From NCBI RefSeq assembly GCF_010728325.1, contig NZ_AP022570.1, positions 1,240,001 to 1,304,000 of the forward strand: a stretch of DNA of 64,000 nucleotides, given 5' to 3'. Each line of letters opens with the position of its first letter. Position 1 is the first letter of the stretch. Positions 42,287 to 51,036 of this stretch are shown one piece after another. Both the position numbers and the translations under genes were made by a program. The notes beneath the pieces are model-generated. The model saw only the letters and a list, made by a program, of their open reading frames with translations, did not search any database and was not told the origin of the DNA. Source of the stretch: Mycolicibacterium poriferae (GTDB lineage Bacteria > Actinomycetota > Actinomycetes > Mycobacteriales > Mycobacteriaceae).

Positions 42287-42952
42287 ATGTCTCAACGGCC
42301 TGACCGGCCTGTCACGGTGGTGCTGCCTTGCCTCAACGAGGCGGCGTCGCTTCCCGGAGTGCTCGCGGACCTCCCCGATGGGTACAGAGCACTCGTGGTC
42401 GACAACAACAGCACAGATGGAACCGCTGAGGTGGCCCGCAGGCACGGCGCCGAGGTGGTTGCCGAGAGCAGGCCCGGGTACGGCGCGGCCGTGCACGCCG
42501 GCGTGGTCGCGGCGACGACGCCGATCGTGGCGGTGCTCGACGCCGACGGGTCGCTGGACCCCCGCGAGCTGCCCGCCCTGGTCGACGACGTCGAGGGTGG
42601 CGCGGACATGGCGATCGGCCGGCGCCGGGCGGCGCCCGGGCTGAAGTGGCCGTGGCACGCCCGGCTGGGTACCGCGGCGGTGTGCTGGCGGCTGCGGACG
42701 CGGCACGGGCTGGCGGTCCACGACATCGCGCCGATGCGGGTGGCCCGCCGCGACGCGCTGCTGGCGCTCGGGGTCACCGACCGCCGGTCGGGTTATCCGC
42801 TTGAGCTGTTGGTGCGGGCGGCGCAAGCCGGGTGGACGGTGACCGAACGTGACGTCGTCTACGGCGCGCGGACCGGCGGGACGTCGAAGGTCAGTGGTTC
42901 GGTGAAGGGCAGTGCCATCGCCGCCTGGGACTTCTGGAAAGTGATCTCGTGA
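42287..42952 (+). CDS. Family 2 glycosyltransferase (dolichyl-phosphate-mannose-synthase-like, Rv0539 type)
   Basis: A 221-residue GT-A enzyme. VVLPCLNEAASLPGVLADLP opens the nucleotide-sugar fold, VVDNNSTDGTAEVA follows, and the metal-binding DxD is in VAVLDADGSLDPRELP (near residue 83). The acceptor region includes GLAVHDIAPMRVARRDALLALG and GYPLELLVRAAQAG. No membrane helix is present. GTG 42281 is an alternative start two codons earlier. It overlaps the DUF2064 gene (GTGA). As in M. tuberculosis, it heads a short glycan-related gene set. Confidence 0.88.
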   Translation: MSQRPDRPVTVVLPCLNEAASLPGVLADLPDGYRALVVDNNSTDGTAEVARRHGAEVVAESRPGYGAAVHAGVVAATTPIVAVLDADGSLDPRELPALVDDVEGGADMAIGRRRAAPGLKWPWHARLGTAAVCWRLRTRHGLAVHDIAPMRVARRDALLALGVTDRRSGYPLELLVRAAQAGWTVTERDVVYGARTGGTSKVSGSVKGSAIAAWDFWKVIS

Positions 42953-43614
42953 TCGAAGCGAGCGTTCTGGTCGTCGCCAAGGCGCCTGTCGCCGGACTGG
43001 CCAAGACGAGGCTGGCCGCCTCGGTGGGGGACGCGACCGCCGCCGACATCGCCGCGGCAGCCCTGCTCGACACCTTGGATGCCGTCGCCGCGACGCCCGT
43101 GACGGCCCGCGTGGTGGCGTTCTCCGGTGACCTGGACCAGGCGCACCGTGCGGACGAGATCCGTTCCCGGCTAGCGGATTTCGTCGTCATCGAACAGCGC
43201 GGGGCCGACTTCGCGGCGCGGTTGGCCAACGCTCACGCCGATACCGCGGCGGCGACGTCGCGGCTGCCCGTGGTGCAGGTCGGGATGGACACCCCGCAGG
43301 TCAGCGCCGAACTGCTGGGCCGGTGCGCGACGGGTCTGGCCACCGCCGATGCGGTGCTGGGCATGGCGCGCGACGGCGGCTGGTGGGTACTGGGTGTCAC
43401 CGATGCCGCTGCCGCCGAATGCCTGCGTGACGTGCCGATGTCGGCGCCCGACACCGGTGAGCTGACGTTGAAAGCCTTGCAGCACAGCGGACTCGGTGTA
43501 GAGCTGGTCGACGAGCTGACCGATGTGGACACCATCGACGACGTCGCCGCCGTGCGCGCGGCCTGTCCACCCGGGTCGCTGTTCCGCCGGGCCACCGAAG
43601 AGGCGGGGATCTGA
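42949..43614 (+). CDS. DUF2064 / TIGR04282-type GT-A glycosyltransferase-like protein (Rv0540 type)
   Basis: A 221-residue protein: SVLVVAKAPVAGLAKTRLAASVG is the nucleotide-diphosphate-sugar start of the family, LPVVQVGMDTPQVSAELLG corresponds to the GxD(S/T)P motif, and ARDGGWWVLGVT is the conserved D-G-G-x-W block. Related proteins act as nucleotidyl- or glycosyl-transferases in arsenosugar and other pathways. It overlaps both neighbours (GTGA and TGATG), so it is tightly coupled to the GT2 and methyltransferase genes. Confidence 0.85.
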   Translation: MIEASVLVVAKAPVAGLAKTRLAASVGDATAADIAAAALLDTLDAVAATPVTARVVAFSGDLDQAHRADEIRSRLADFVVIEQRGADFAARLANAHADTAAATSRLPVVQVGMDTPQVSAELLGRCATGLATADAVLGMARDGGWWVLGVTDAAAAECLRDVPMSAPDTGELTLKALQHSGLGVELVDELTDVDTIDDVAAVRAACPPGSLFRRATEEAGI

Positions 43615-44243
43615 TGTTCGGGCAGCTCTACGACCGCGCGCTCGGCGGGGAACGGTGCTGGGTGCGCCACGACGACGGCCGGGTGGGCCGGTTGCCGGTG
43701 GGCAGTTGGTTGGGCGGCCGCAGCGCCGACACCGTCTTCGACGAGGCCATCGTCGCCCTCTGCGAGGGGCCGACCATCGATTTGGGCTGCGGCCCTGGAC
43801 GTTTGGTGGCTCACCTGATCGAGCGCGGCGTTCCCGCCCTGGGGGTGGACGTGTCGGCGACCGCGATCGACCTGGCCCGCCGCAGCGGCGCCCCGGCGTT
43901 GCGCCGCGACGTCTTCGACCCGCTGCCCGGCACCGGACGCTGGCAGACCGTGCTGCTGGCCGACGGCAACGTCGGCCTCGGCGGTGACCCGGAGCGAATT
44001 CTGCGTCGCGCCGGTGAGCTGTTGCGCCGCGGCGGCCGATGTATCGCCGAATTCGACTCGGCGACAACGGGCATCAACGTCAGCTGGGTGCGGCTGGAAT
44101 CGCAGGAGACGATCGGCCCCTGGTTCCGCTGGGCGTCGGTGGGAATCGACTGCGTTCCCGCGCTCGCCGCCCGGGTGGGCTTGGCGGTGGCCGACGTTCA
44201 CCCCATCGGGCAGCGCGTCGTGGCCAGCCTGGTGACCCGCTGA
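43614..44243 (+). CDS. Class I SAM-dependent methyltransferase
   Basis: A 209-residue protein with motif I TIDLGCGPGRLVAHL (near residue 54), the acidic loop ALGVDVSATAIDLARR, and the motif IV region TVLLADGNVGLGGDPERIL. The C-terminal strands (VGLAVADVHPIGQRVVASLV) complete the Rossmann core. The residues before motif I (YDRALGGERCWVRHDDG) are not typical of a known group. It is coupled to the DUF2064 gene. Methylation of a sugar, lipid or glycan intermediate would fit the context but is not shown. Confidence 0.82.
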   Translation: MFGQLYDRALGGERCWVRHDDGRVGRLPVGSWLGGRSADTVFDEAIVALCEGPTIDLGCGPGRLVAHLIERGVPALGVDVSATAIDLARRSGAPALRRDVFDPLPGTGRWQTVLLADGNVGLGGDPERILRRAGELLRRGGRCIAEFDSATTGINVSWVRLESQETIGPWFRWASVGIDCVPALAARVGLAVADVHPIGQRVVASLVTR

Positions 44244-44246
44244 CCG

Positions 44247-45602
44247 CTACCAGTTGGTCAGGATGAAGTGGTTCAGGGCGAGCGCGCCGATGACGTTGAG
44301 CGCCAGCCAGAACCGCAGCGACGGGCGGGGCAGGAGTGCCGTGGCCGCCACCAGCCACACCGTGAACGGCAACCAGATCCGTTCCGTTTCGGCCTTGCTC
44401 AGCCGCGACAGGTCGGCGAACAGAATCGCCAACAGCGCAGCGAGCACCAGCAGGTGCAGCCCGGAGCGGCGTTTGAGGGCTTCGAGGTCGAACGTGCGGG
44501 CCAGTGCGGCGACGCTGCCCAACCCGATCGCGCACACGGTCGAGGCGAGGTTGGCCCACCCCCAGTACTGGAACGGCCGGTCGTTCGCGATGCCCTGCCA
44601 GTAGCGCTCCTGCACCAGCACGTAGCCGTCGAACCACCAGAACCCGGCCAGTGCGAACACTCCGACCACGGCCAGCGCGGCCAGGACCGCCGGTGCGAGC
44701 GCCGTCAGCGCGGCGCGCCAGGTCGCGGCGCTGATGAGCACGGCGACGGCAAGCAGTGCGATCAGCCCCAGGCCGTAGTTGAGGAAGATGCCCCAGCCGA
44801 GCAGCAGTCCAGCGCCCACCGCGGCCAGCCACGGCAGCCGCACCCGGGCGGTGACCGCCAGCGCCAGAAGTGTGATCCCCCACGCGGCGACCCCGGCGAA
44901 GTACCCGTCGGCGGACACCGCGATCCAGATCGCCGACGGTGCCACCGCGACGAACGGGGCGGCCGTGCGGGCGGCGTCCTCGTCGGCCAGTGCGCGCACG
45001 GTGACGACGATCGCGGCGGCGATGCTGGAGCCGACCAGCAGGCACAGCAGCCCGGCCCAGGCGCCGCCGCTCAGCCCGATCCGGTCGAGCCACACGAAGG
45101 TCAGCAGCGCCCCCGGCGGGTGCCCGGAGACGTGGGTGATCCACGAGTCCGGTTGGTAGTCGACGATCCGGTCGGCGAACGTGCGCACCGCCTCGCCGAC
45201 GTCGGTGACCGACGGTACCTGGCGCAGATACTCGTGGCGGGACTCGAGGCGGCCGGCGAAGCCACGCTGCCAGCCGTCGATCATCGCCAGGCTGAACGCC
45301 CACGCGCACGACGTCGCCCACGCCACCCACGGGAGCGCCCGCCACGGCAGCCGCCGGGCGAGGGTAGGACCCCACAGCACCGCGGCGACGCCGATCGCGA
45401 TCGCCGGGATGGTGCCCGGGCCGACGTGCGCGTTCCACCAGCCGAAGATCGGGGCGGTGTCGGCGAAGCTGCGGAAACGTTGGGGGGAGGCGTTGATCAG
45501 CGGGGTGACGATGCCGAGGTTCAGGCGCGGCACGACGAACGCCGCGACGACGAGCACCACGGCGGCGCTGACCGCCACCGCCTCTCTGCGACCGATTCGC
45601 AC
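44247..45602 (-). CDS. Polytopic membrane protein, GT-C-like (Rv0541c type)
   Basis: A 451-residue protein with about 11-12 helices, starting with GTG. A large first external loop contains FADTAPIFGWWNAHVGPGT and, later, VDYQPDSWITHVSGHPPGALLTFVWLD with an HPPG motif, a feature of bacterial polytopic lipid-linked glycosyltransferases. This supports, but does not prove, a GT-C function. It is convergent with the methyltransferase gene (3-bp gap) and completes a four-gene glycan-type cluster with 42287-44243. Upstream lie tandem palindromes. Confidence 0.78.
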   Translation of the reverse strand: MRIGRREAVAVSAAVVLVVAAFVVPRLNLGIVTPLINASPQRFRSFADTAPIFGWWNAHVGPGTIPAIAIGVAAVLWGPTLARRLPWRALPWVAWATSCAWAFSLAMIDGWQRGFAGRLESRHEYLRQVPSVTDVGEAVRTFADRIVDYQPDSWITHVSGHPPGALLTFVWLDRIGLSGGAWAGLLCLLVGSSIAAAIVVTVRALADEDAARTAAPFVAVAPSAIWIAVSADGYFAGVAAWGITLLALAVTARVRLPWLAAVGAGLLLGWGIFLNYGLGLIALLAVAVLISAATWRAALTALAPAVLAALAVVGVFALAGFWWFDGYVLVQERYWQGIANDRPFQYWGWANLASTVCAIGLGSVAALARTFDLEALKRRSGLHLLVLAALLAILFADLSRLSKAETERIWLPFTVWLVAATALLPRPSLRFWLALNVIGALALNHFILTNW

Positions 45603-45734
45603 CCCACCATCTTGGCCGAGCGCGCGCGTCGGCCCGCGACAGGCCGTCCGAATCTGTGCATTAAGGCGCGTTCGCCGCGTCGTCGGAGGGCTCTGACCAG
45701 CCTGCGGGGGCCGCCGTCAGGTCAGACATCGGTA

Positions 45735-45806
45735 ACGAGCGCGGGCGCTCAATAGAGCACGAGCGCGGGCGCTCGATACAGCACGAGCGCGGGCGCTCAA
45801 TACAAC
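45735..45806. repeat. Three 24-bp tandem repeats, each with a GAGCGC-GG-GCGCTC palindrome
   Basis: The units at 45735, 45759 and 45783 share ACGAGCGCGGGCGCTC and differ in the last 8 bp. Each forms a 6-bp-arm inverted repeat. The last unit contains the TGA stop of the reverse-strand flavoprotein gene, so the array lies at its 3' end and may act as terminator. Confidence 0.85.
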
Positions 45807-46411
45807 ATCGAGCGCATGTTCTCCTCGCTGAAGTAGCGCTCGAGCTCCTCGAGGCTCATGTCGGTGCGCATCGCCCTGGCCATCTGCGCGACGCTGGGCA
45901 CCGCCTCGGGATCCCAGCGCTGCGGGTCCCACGCGTCCGAGCGCAGAAACGCCTTCGCGCAGTGGAAGAACACCTCCTCGACGGCGATCTCCAGCGCCAG
46001 GATGGGGCGCTTGCCCTGCACGGCCATCGCGTCGAAGTAGTCGGCGTCGGACAGGATGCGGGCGCGGCCGTTGATCCGCAGTGTCTCACCGCGCCCGGGG
46101 ATGACGAACAGCGTCCCGACCTGCGGGCGCTGCAGAACGTTGAGGTAGCCGTCGACCCGCTTGTTGCCCGGCCGCTCGGGGATCGCGATGGTCAGGTCGT
46201 CGAGCACGTGCACGAAGCCGGGCGGATCCCCTTTGGGGGACACGTCGACGCGGCCCTGTGCGTCGGTGGTCGCGACGAATCCGAGCGGCGAGTGCGCCAG
46301 CCACAGCCGGTGCGCGCCCGACAACCGGTCGCTGACCTTCTTGGCCACCGCCTCGATCGGGTGCCCGACGATGGCACGAAGTTCGTCGACCGTGGTCACC
46401 TCGTTGCTCAT
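45797..46411 (-). CDS. Pyridoxamine 5'-phosphate oxidase family protein
   Basis: A 204-residue FMN-type split-barrel protein. Family blocks: HRLWLAHSPLGFVATTDAQGRVDVSPKGDPPGFV (near residues 34-66), NKRVDGYLNVLQRPQVGTLFVIPG, and the C-terminal helix with HCAKAFLRSDAW, as in DR2398/MSMEG_1021-type PPOX proteins. GATAAT lies 6 nt upstream of the ATG, a good -10 for leaderless transcription. The stop codon is inside a tandem palindrome. The substrate is unknown. Confidence 0.85.
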   Translation of the reverse strand: MSNEVTTVDELRAIVGHPIEAVAKKVSDRLSGAHRLWLAHSPLGFVATTDAQGRVDVSPKGDPPGFVHVLDDLTIAIPERPGNKRVDGYLNVLQRPQVGTLFVIPGRGETLRINGRARILSDADYFDAMAVQGKRPILALEIAVEEVFFHCAKAFLRSDAWDPQRWDPEAVPSVAQMARAMRTDMSLEELERYFSEENMRSMLY

Positions 46412-46450
46412 CGCCCGATTATCCGTCCGCCGGGGTGATCTGTGGGTTCT

Positions 46451-47593
46451 TCACCCCTCGGCCAGCCGGCGCAGCGCGCGGCGGTCCACCTTGCCGATGC
46501 CGCGCCGCGGCAGCGCGTCGAGGACATGCAGTTCGCGCGGGGTTGCGGTGCGGTCCAGAGTCTGGGCGGCGTGGGTGCGCAGCTCGTCCAGGGTCACGGC
46601 CGCGCCGGGTTCGAGCACGACGGCGGCCACCACGCGCTGGCCGAGCCGCTCGTCGGGCGCGCCGAACACCGCGCACTCGGCCACCGCCGGATGGCTCAGC
46701 ACCGCGGTCTCGACGAGGCCGGGCAGCACCGTCAGCCCGCCGGTACTGATCGCGTCGTCGGCGCGGCCGGCCACGGTGAGCACGCCGGCAGCGTCGACGG
46801 CGCCGACGTCGTCGGTGCGGAACCAGCCCGGTTCGGCGAACGGGTCCGGCGTGACCGGGTTGCGGTAGCCGGCCGCCACGGTCGGGCCGCCCAGCCAGAT
46901 CCGGGCATCGGCATCCACCCGCACCCGCACACCGAGCAGCGCGACGCCGTCGTAGACGCATCCGCCGGCCGTCTCGCTCATGCCGTAGGTCCGGATCACG
47001 CGGACACCGGCGGCGGCGGCGCGTTCGCCGACCGTCGCGGGCATCGGTCCGCCGCCGATCAGCACGGCGTCCAGGTCGGCGAGCGCTTCGGCGGCCCGGC
47101 GGTCGCGCAATGCCTTGTCCAGTTGGGCTGCCACCAGTGAGGCGTATCGCCGGCCCGAACCCAGCGCCGCGACCGCGCCGGGCAGCTCGGCGGGGTCGAA
47201 CGCCGGATCGAGGGCGACCGGTTCGGTGCCCGCGACGACGCTGCGGACCAGCACCTGGAACCCGGCCACGTGGTAGGCGGGCAGCGCGAGCAGCCAGCGG
47301 CCGCCGCCGCCGAGTCGCGTGTGGGTGGCGGTGGCGCTGGCGTGCAACGCCGCCGACGTCAGCTGTGCGCCCTTGGGGGTGCCGGTGGTTCCCGAGGTGG
47401 ACAACACCGCCGCGACGGCGTCGTCGATCTCGTCGCCGGCGCGCAACGCCGTTGTCAGCGCGGCGCTTTGGCCGGGGTCGTCGGCCGGCACCGGCAGCAC
47501 CGCGGCACCGCCGGAGAGGATGTCGTCGACGACGCTCAGCGCCGCGGTGGCGGCGGCACCTGACCGGATTTCGACGGGACGCAGAATGGCCAT
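46451..47593 (-). CDS. menE: o-succinylbenzoate-CoA ligase
   Basis: A 380-residue adenylate-forming enzyme that activates o-succinylbenzoate in menaquinone synthesis. The AMP loop is STSGTTGTPKGAQLT (near residue 66), the A5 motif is RTYGMSETAGGCVYDG, A8 is GRADDAISTGG, and the catalytic Lys is in RRGIGKVDRRAL near the end. The shortened N-terminal domain is normal for actinobacterial MenE. GGGAGG lies 9 nt upstream of the ATG. Together with menA and menB it places a menaquinone set in this window. Confidence 0.93.
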   Translation of the reverse strand: MAILRPVEIRSGAAATAALSVVDDILSGGAAVLPVPADDPGQSAALTTALRAGDEIDDAVAAVLSTSGTTGTPKGAQLTSAALHASATATHTRLGGGGRWLLALPAYHVAGFQVLVRSVVAGTEPVALDPAFDPAELPGAVAALGSGRRYASLVAAQLDKALRDRRAAEALADLDAVLIGGGPMPATVGERAAAAGVRVIRTYGMSETAGGCVYDGVALLGVRVRVDADARIWLGGPTVAAGYRNPVTPDPFAEPGWFRTDDVGAVDAAGVLTVAGRADDAISTGGLTVLPGLVETAVLSHPAVAECAVFGAPDERLGQRVVAAVVLEPGAAVTLDELRTHAAQTLDRTATPRELHVLDALPRRGIGKVDRRALRRLAEG

Positions 47594-47809
47594 GGTGGTG
47601 CCCTCCCGTCGCCGTCACGGAACCCGGCGGTCCCGCAGCGGCCGATGGTAGCCGAACCGGCTGGGCGGGCACCGGTCAATGCGGTCCTGCCGCCGGGTGA
47701 CGGGCCGGTGAACACCTCTCTCCTGTGACGTGAAGTGCCTCGTCGCAACGGTTTTCGACGTGGTAGAGCTCTGGCGGAATCCGTGTGCCCGGGTCAGAAT
47801 CAACACGCT

Positions 47810-48121
47810 ATGTCTTCGAAGGTCATCGACAAGGTGCTGGCCCTGCTGGCTCAGGGCTACCCGCAGGGCATCCCGCGGCAGGACTACTTCCCGCTGCTGG
47901 CGTTGCTGACCCGCTCGCTGGCCGAGGACGAGGTCGTGGCGATCGCGCAGATGGTGTTGCGCGGCAGCGGATCCGACGGGGACACCGACACGGCGTCGGT
48001 GCCGGAGATCCGGGCGGCCATCCACGTGGTGACCGAGACGGAGCTGACCGGCGAGGAGATCGATCGGGTCGCGGCTCGGCTGGCCGCAGCCGGCTGGCCA
48101 CTCGCAGCGCCTGCGCGCTGA
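47810..48121 (+). CDS. DUF3349-family protein (Rv0543c type)
   Basis: A 103-residue all-helical protein: a first helix KVIDKVLALLAQGYPQGIP, then RQDYFPLLALLTRSLAEDEVVAIAQMVL, a variable loop GSGSDGDTDTAS, and TETELTGEEIDRVAARLAAAGWPL. This matches DUF3349, for which mycobacterial structures exist but no function is known. ATG 47810 gives the family start; the upstream reading has no match. In M. tuberculosis the gene is on the same strand as menE, whereas here it is opposite, suggesting a local inversion. Between it and menE are 216 bp with no further gene seen. Confidence 0.82.
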   Translation: MSSKVIDKVLALLAQGYPQGIPRQDYFPLLALLTRSLAEDEVVAIAQMVLRGSGSDGDTDTASVPEIRAAIHVVTETELTGEEIDRVAARLAAAGWPLAAPAR

Positions 48122-48125
48122 ACTG

Positions 48126-48512
48126 TCAGCCTCGGGTGTCGCGGCGCAGCGGGTGATCGTCGGGCACCTGCACGAAGATGAGCGTCACGCCGTCGGGGTC
48201 GCTGACGTGCATCTCGTGCAGTCCCCATGGTTCGCGGCGGGCTTCCCGGGCGATGTGGACGCCGCGGTCGCGCAGCTCGTCCTGGGTGGCGGCGAGGTCG
48301 CGCACCTGTAACCACAGGGCACCGGGGAACGGCGGCGTCCCGGCGACGGGGCTGCCGTGTCCGGCGAGTTCGATCAGCGACTGTCCGGCGTAGAACACCG
48401 TGCCTCCGCCGTATTCGCGGGCGATCGCCAGGCCCAGCGCGTCCCGGTAGAACGTCAGGGTTTTCTGGTAGTCGGCCGGCCGGAGCAACACCCGGCTGGC
48501 CAGAATCTCCAT
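48126..48512 (-). CDS. VOC family (glyoxalase/dioxygenase-fold) protein
   Basis: A 128-residue protein with two beta-alpha-beta-beta-beta modules: SRVLLRPADYQKTLTFYRDALGLAI, then FYAGQSLIELAGH, ALWLQVRDLAATQDELRDRG, and LHEMHVSDPDGVTLIFVQ. The last block holds the usual DPDG-x-x-L/I metal-site strand with Glu/Gln-type ligands. The C-terminus is HPLRRDTRG. The specific reaction is not predictable. It converges on the DUF3349 gene with a 4-bp gap. Confidence 0.85.
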   Translation of the reverse strand: MEILASRVLLRPADYQKTLTFYRDALGLAIAREYGGGTVFYAGQSLIELAGHGSPVAGTPPFPGALWLQVRDLAATQDELRDRGVHIAREARREPWGLHEMHVSDPDGVTLIFVQVPDDHPLRRDTRG

Positions 48513-48541
48513 GCCGTCGTTCCTATCACGACCGGCCCGGG

Positions 48542-50077
48542 TCAACCGATCCGGCGGTCGGTTCCCGCCCAGTACGGCTCGCGGATCGCACGTTTGAGCA
48601 GCTTGCCGCTCGGGTTGCGGGGCAGCGACGCGACGAAGTCGACGCTCTTGGGCAGCTTGAATCCGCCCAGCCGGGTGCGGGCGTAGGCGATGACGTCCTC
48701 GGCGCTCAGCTCGGCACCGGGGCTGGCCACGATCACCGCCTTGACCGCCTCGCCCCACCGCTGGTCAGGCACCCCGATGACGGCGGCATCGGCGACCCCG
48801 GGATGGGTCATCAACACGTTCTCCACCTCGGCCGGGTACACGTTCTCACCACCGGAGACGATCATGTCTTTGAGCCGGTCGTGCAGGTAGAGGTAGCCGT
48901 CGTCGAGGTAGCCGGCGTCGCCGGTGCGCAACCACCCGTCGGGGCGGAGGGTGGCGGCGGTGGCGTCGGGGTTGTTCCAGTAGCCGAGCATGTTCTGCGC
49001 GGAGCGGGTCCACACCTCGCCCACGTCGCCCGGGGCGACGTCGGTGCCGTCGGGGCCCACGATGCGGAGCTGCACCCAGGGGTAGGGCTTGCCGCACGAG
49101 CGCAGCAGGTGGGTGACGTGGTCGGCGCCGTCGAGCTGGGTGACCGACCCTGTCGTCTCGGTCATGCCGTACACCTGGGCGAAGACGCTGCCGAAGCGGT
49201 CGATGCCGCGCAGCAGCACGTCGTCACTGATCGGGGAGGCGCCGTAGACCACGATCCGCAGGTCGGCGAAGTCGGTGTGCGCCGGATCGTCGCGTTCGAG
49301 AAGCGACGCGATGACGGCCGGCACCAGCAGCAGGTTGGTGACGCCGTGGCGCGCGACCGAGTCGAGGATCGCGGCGGGGTCGACGTCGCGCAGCACGACG
49401 ACGGCGCCGCCGTGCCACAGCCCGGCCAGCGCCCAGCCCGAGCCGGCCATGTGGAACAGCGGCATCACCGCCAGCGTGACCGCTTCGGCGTCCATCCGCC
49501 ACGGCCCCTGCACCCCGGCGCACTTGCAGCGGTAGTTGGCGTTGCCGAGCATCACCCCTTTGGGTGCGCCGGTGGTGCCGGAGGTGTACATCAGGAACAC
49601 CAGGTCGTCGGGGCCGGTCACCACCCCGGGGTCGCGGGCGGGGTGGCCGGCCACCCACGAATCGAAGGACGGCCAGCGGTCGTGCCCGCCGATCGCGACG
49701 ACGCCGGCCGCGAGACCGTCTTCGACGGCTTCCAGGTGCCCGACGAAGTCGGCGCCGACGATCACCAGGGCCGCGCCCGCGTCGTCGATGATCTGGCGCA
49801 TCTCCGGGGCGGCGAGTCGCCAGTTCACGGGCACCGCGACGGCCCCGAGCTTGGCCAGCCCGAACACGACGTCGAAGAATTCCGCGCCGTTGCGCTCGAC
49901 GAACGCGACCCGGTCGCCGAACCCCACGCCCGCCGCCGCCAACGCCTGCGCCACCCGGTTGGACCGCCGGTCGAGCTCGCCGAACGTGATGGTGTGGTCG
50001 CCGACGATCAACGCGGGCGCGTCCGGCCGGTCGCGGCCGTGGACGCGAACCACGTCGGCGAGCGTCGTGATGCCCAT
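48542..50077 (-). CDS. Acyl-CoA synthetase (FadD-type AMP-binding enzyme)
   Basis: A 511-residue ANL-superfamily ligase. P-loop MYTSGTTGAPKGVML (near residue 165), A5 VYGMTETTGSV, A7 WLRTGDAGYLDDGYLYLHDRLKDMIVSGGENVYPAEVE and the catalytic Lys in PRNPSGKLLKRAIRE are all present, so it should activate a carboxylic acid to its CoA thioester. The start is ATG 50077, 5 bp after the upstream SDR gene's stop. A longer reading runs into that gene and is not supported. The substrate is unknown; pairing with an SDR suggests a lipid or steroid-like acid. Confidence 0.88.
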   Translation of the reverse strand: MGITTLADVVRVHGRDRPDAPALIVGDHTITFGELDRRSNRVAQALAAAGVGFGDRVAFVERNGAEFFDVVFGLAKLGAVAVPVNWRLAAPEMRQIIDDAGAALVIVGADFVGHLEAVEDGLAAGVVAIGGHDRWPSFDSWVAGHPARDPGVVTGPDDLVFLMYTSGTTGAPKGVMLGNANYRCKCAGVQGPWRMDAEAVTLAVMPLFHMAGSGWALAGLWHGGAVVVLRDVDPAAILDSVARHGVTNLLLVPAVIASLLERDDPAHTDFADLRIVVYGASPISDDVLLRGIDRFGSVFAQVYGMTETTGSVTQLDGADHVTHLLRSCGKPYPWVQLRIVGPDGTDVAPGDVGEVWTRSAQNMLGYWNNPDATAATLRPDGWLRTGDAGYLDDGYLYLHDRLKDMIVSGGENVYPAEVENVLMTHPGVADAAVIGVPDQRWGEAVKAVIVASPGAELSAEDVIAYARTRLGGFKLPKSVDFVASLPRNPSGKLLKRAIREPYWAGTDRRIG

Positions 50078-50082
50078 GCCGG

Positions 50083-50970
50083 TCAGCTCTTGGGCTGCAT
50101 GCGCTGCCGCTTCATCAGCGTGTCGACGACCGCCGGCGCCACGCTGTTGACCGCGGCGGCGGTGACCGCGACGCGCGGGGCGATGCTGACGGGGCGGTGC
50201 CGGGCGGCGGTGACGATCCATCCGGCGGCTTCGTCCGCCGAGAGCCCCGGCAGCCCGTCGTAGGCCCGCGTCGGGGCGATCATCGGGGTTTTGACCAGCG
50301 GGTAGTACAGCGTTGTGGAGTGCACGCCGTCGTCGCCCCACTCGGTTTCGATGATGCGGCTGACCGACGACAGCGCGGCCTTGGAGGCGTTGTACACCCC
50401 GAACAGCGGCGGCGATTCGGTTTTGACGCCCCATGTGGCGACGTTGATGACGTGCCCGTCACCGCGTTCGCGCATCCCCGGGCACAGGCCGCGGATCAGC
50501 CGCAGCGGCCCGTAGTAGTTCAGCGCGATCGTGCGCTCGACGTCGTGCCAGCGTTCCAGCGATTCGGCCAGCGGGCGGCGGATGGAGCGTCCGGCGTTGT
50601 TGACCAGGATGTCGATGCCGCCGAGTTCGGCCTCGACGTCGGCGACGAGCCCGTCGACGGCGGCCATGTCGGCCAGGTCGCAGACGTGCGCGCTGGCCTG
50701 CCCGCCGCCGGCGCGGATGCGTTCGACGACGCCCTCGAGCAGGTCGCTGCGCCGCGCGACCACGACGACGACCGCGCCGCGGCGGGCCAGTTGCTCGGCG
50801 GCGGCCTCACCGATGCCCGACGACGCGCCGGTGATCAGCACCCGCTTGCCGGTCAGGTCGACCACCTCGCGGTTGGGCCGGTACTGCAGCAGCGTCGGAA
50901 GGATCGGGGGCCGCATGCCGGTCAGCACGACCTGCTCGGCCAGCCGCCGCAGCGGGTTTCTGCTCGTCAC
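50083..50970 (-). CDS. SDR family oxidoreductase (Rv0547c type)
   Basis: A 295-residue classical SDR with an N-terminal extension of about 40 residues. The cofactor loop is LITGASSGIGEAAAEQLA (TGxxxGxG, near residue 45), NNAGRS is present, and YNASKAALSSVSR carries the YxxxK pair. At the usual Ser position the sequence reads NVATWGV, with Thr-Trp instead of SS, so the catalytic Ser is replaced. A GAGAGGACG ribosome-binding site precedes the GTG start. It is followed closely by the FadD gene, probably in one operon. Confidence 0.88.
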   Translation of the reverse strand: MTSRNPLRRLAEQVVLTGMRPPILPTLLQYRPNREVVDLTGKRVLITGASSGIGEAAAEQLARRGAVVVVVARRSDLLEGVVERIRAGGGQASAHVCDLADMAAVDGLVADVEAELGGIDILVNNAGRSIRRPLAESLERWHDVERTIALNYYGPLRLIRGLCPGMRERGDGHVINVATWGVKTESPPLFGVYNASKAALSSVSRIIETEWGDDGVHSTTLYYPLVKTPMIAPTRAYDGLPGLSADEAAGWIVTAARHRPVSIAPRVAVTAAAVNSVAPAVVDTLMKRQRMQPKS

Positions 50971-51036
50971 GTCACGTCCTCTCGTGAATCGGGCGCGGAA
51001 CGCGACGCTCAGTGTCGCCGAACGCGCCGGATTCGC

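Noticed and set aside
45735..45806. CRISPR array
   Set aside because: The units are contiguous with no spacers, there are only three copies, and no cas genes are present.
45717..45932. Reverse-strand frame with SARAR-type repeats over the tandem palindromes
   Set aside because: The repeats are just the translation of the 24-bp array, and the frame overlaps the real PPOX-family gene out of phase.
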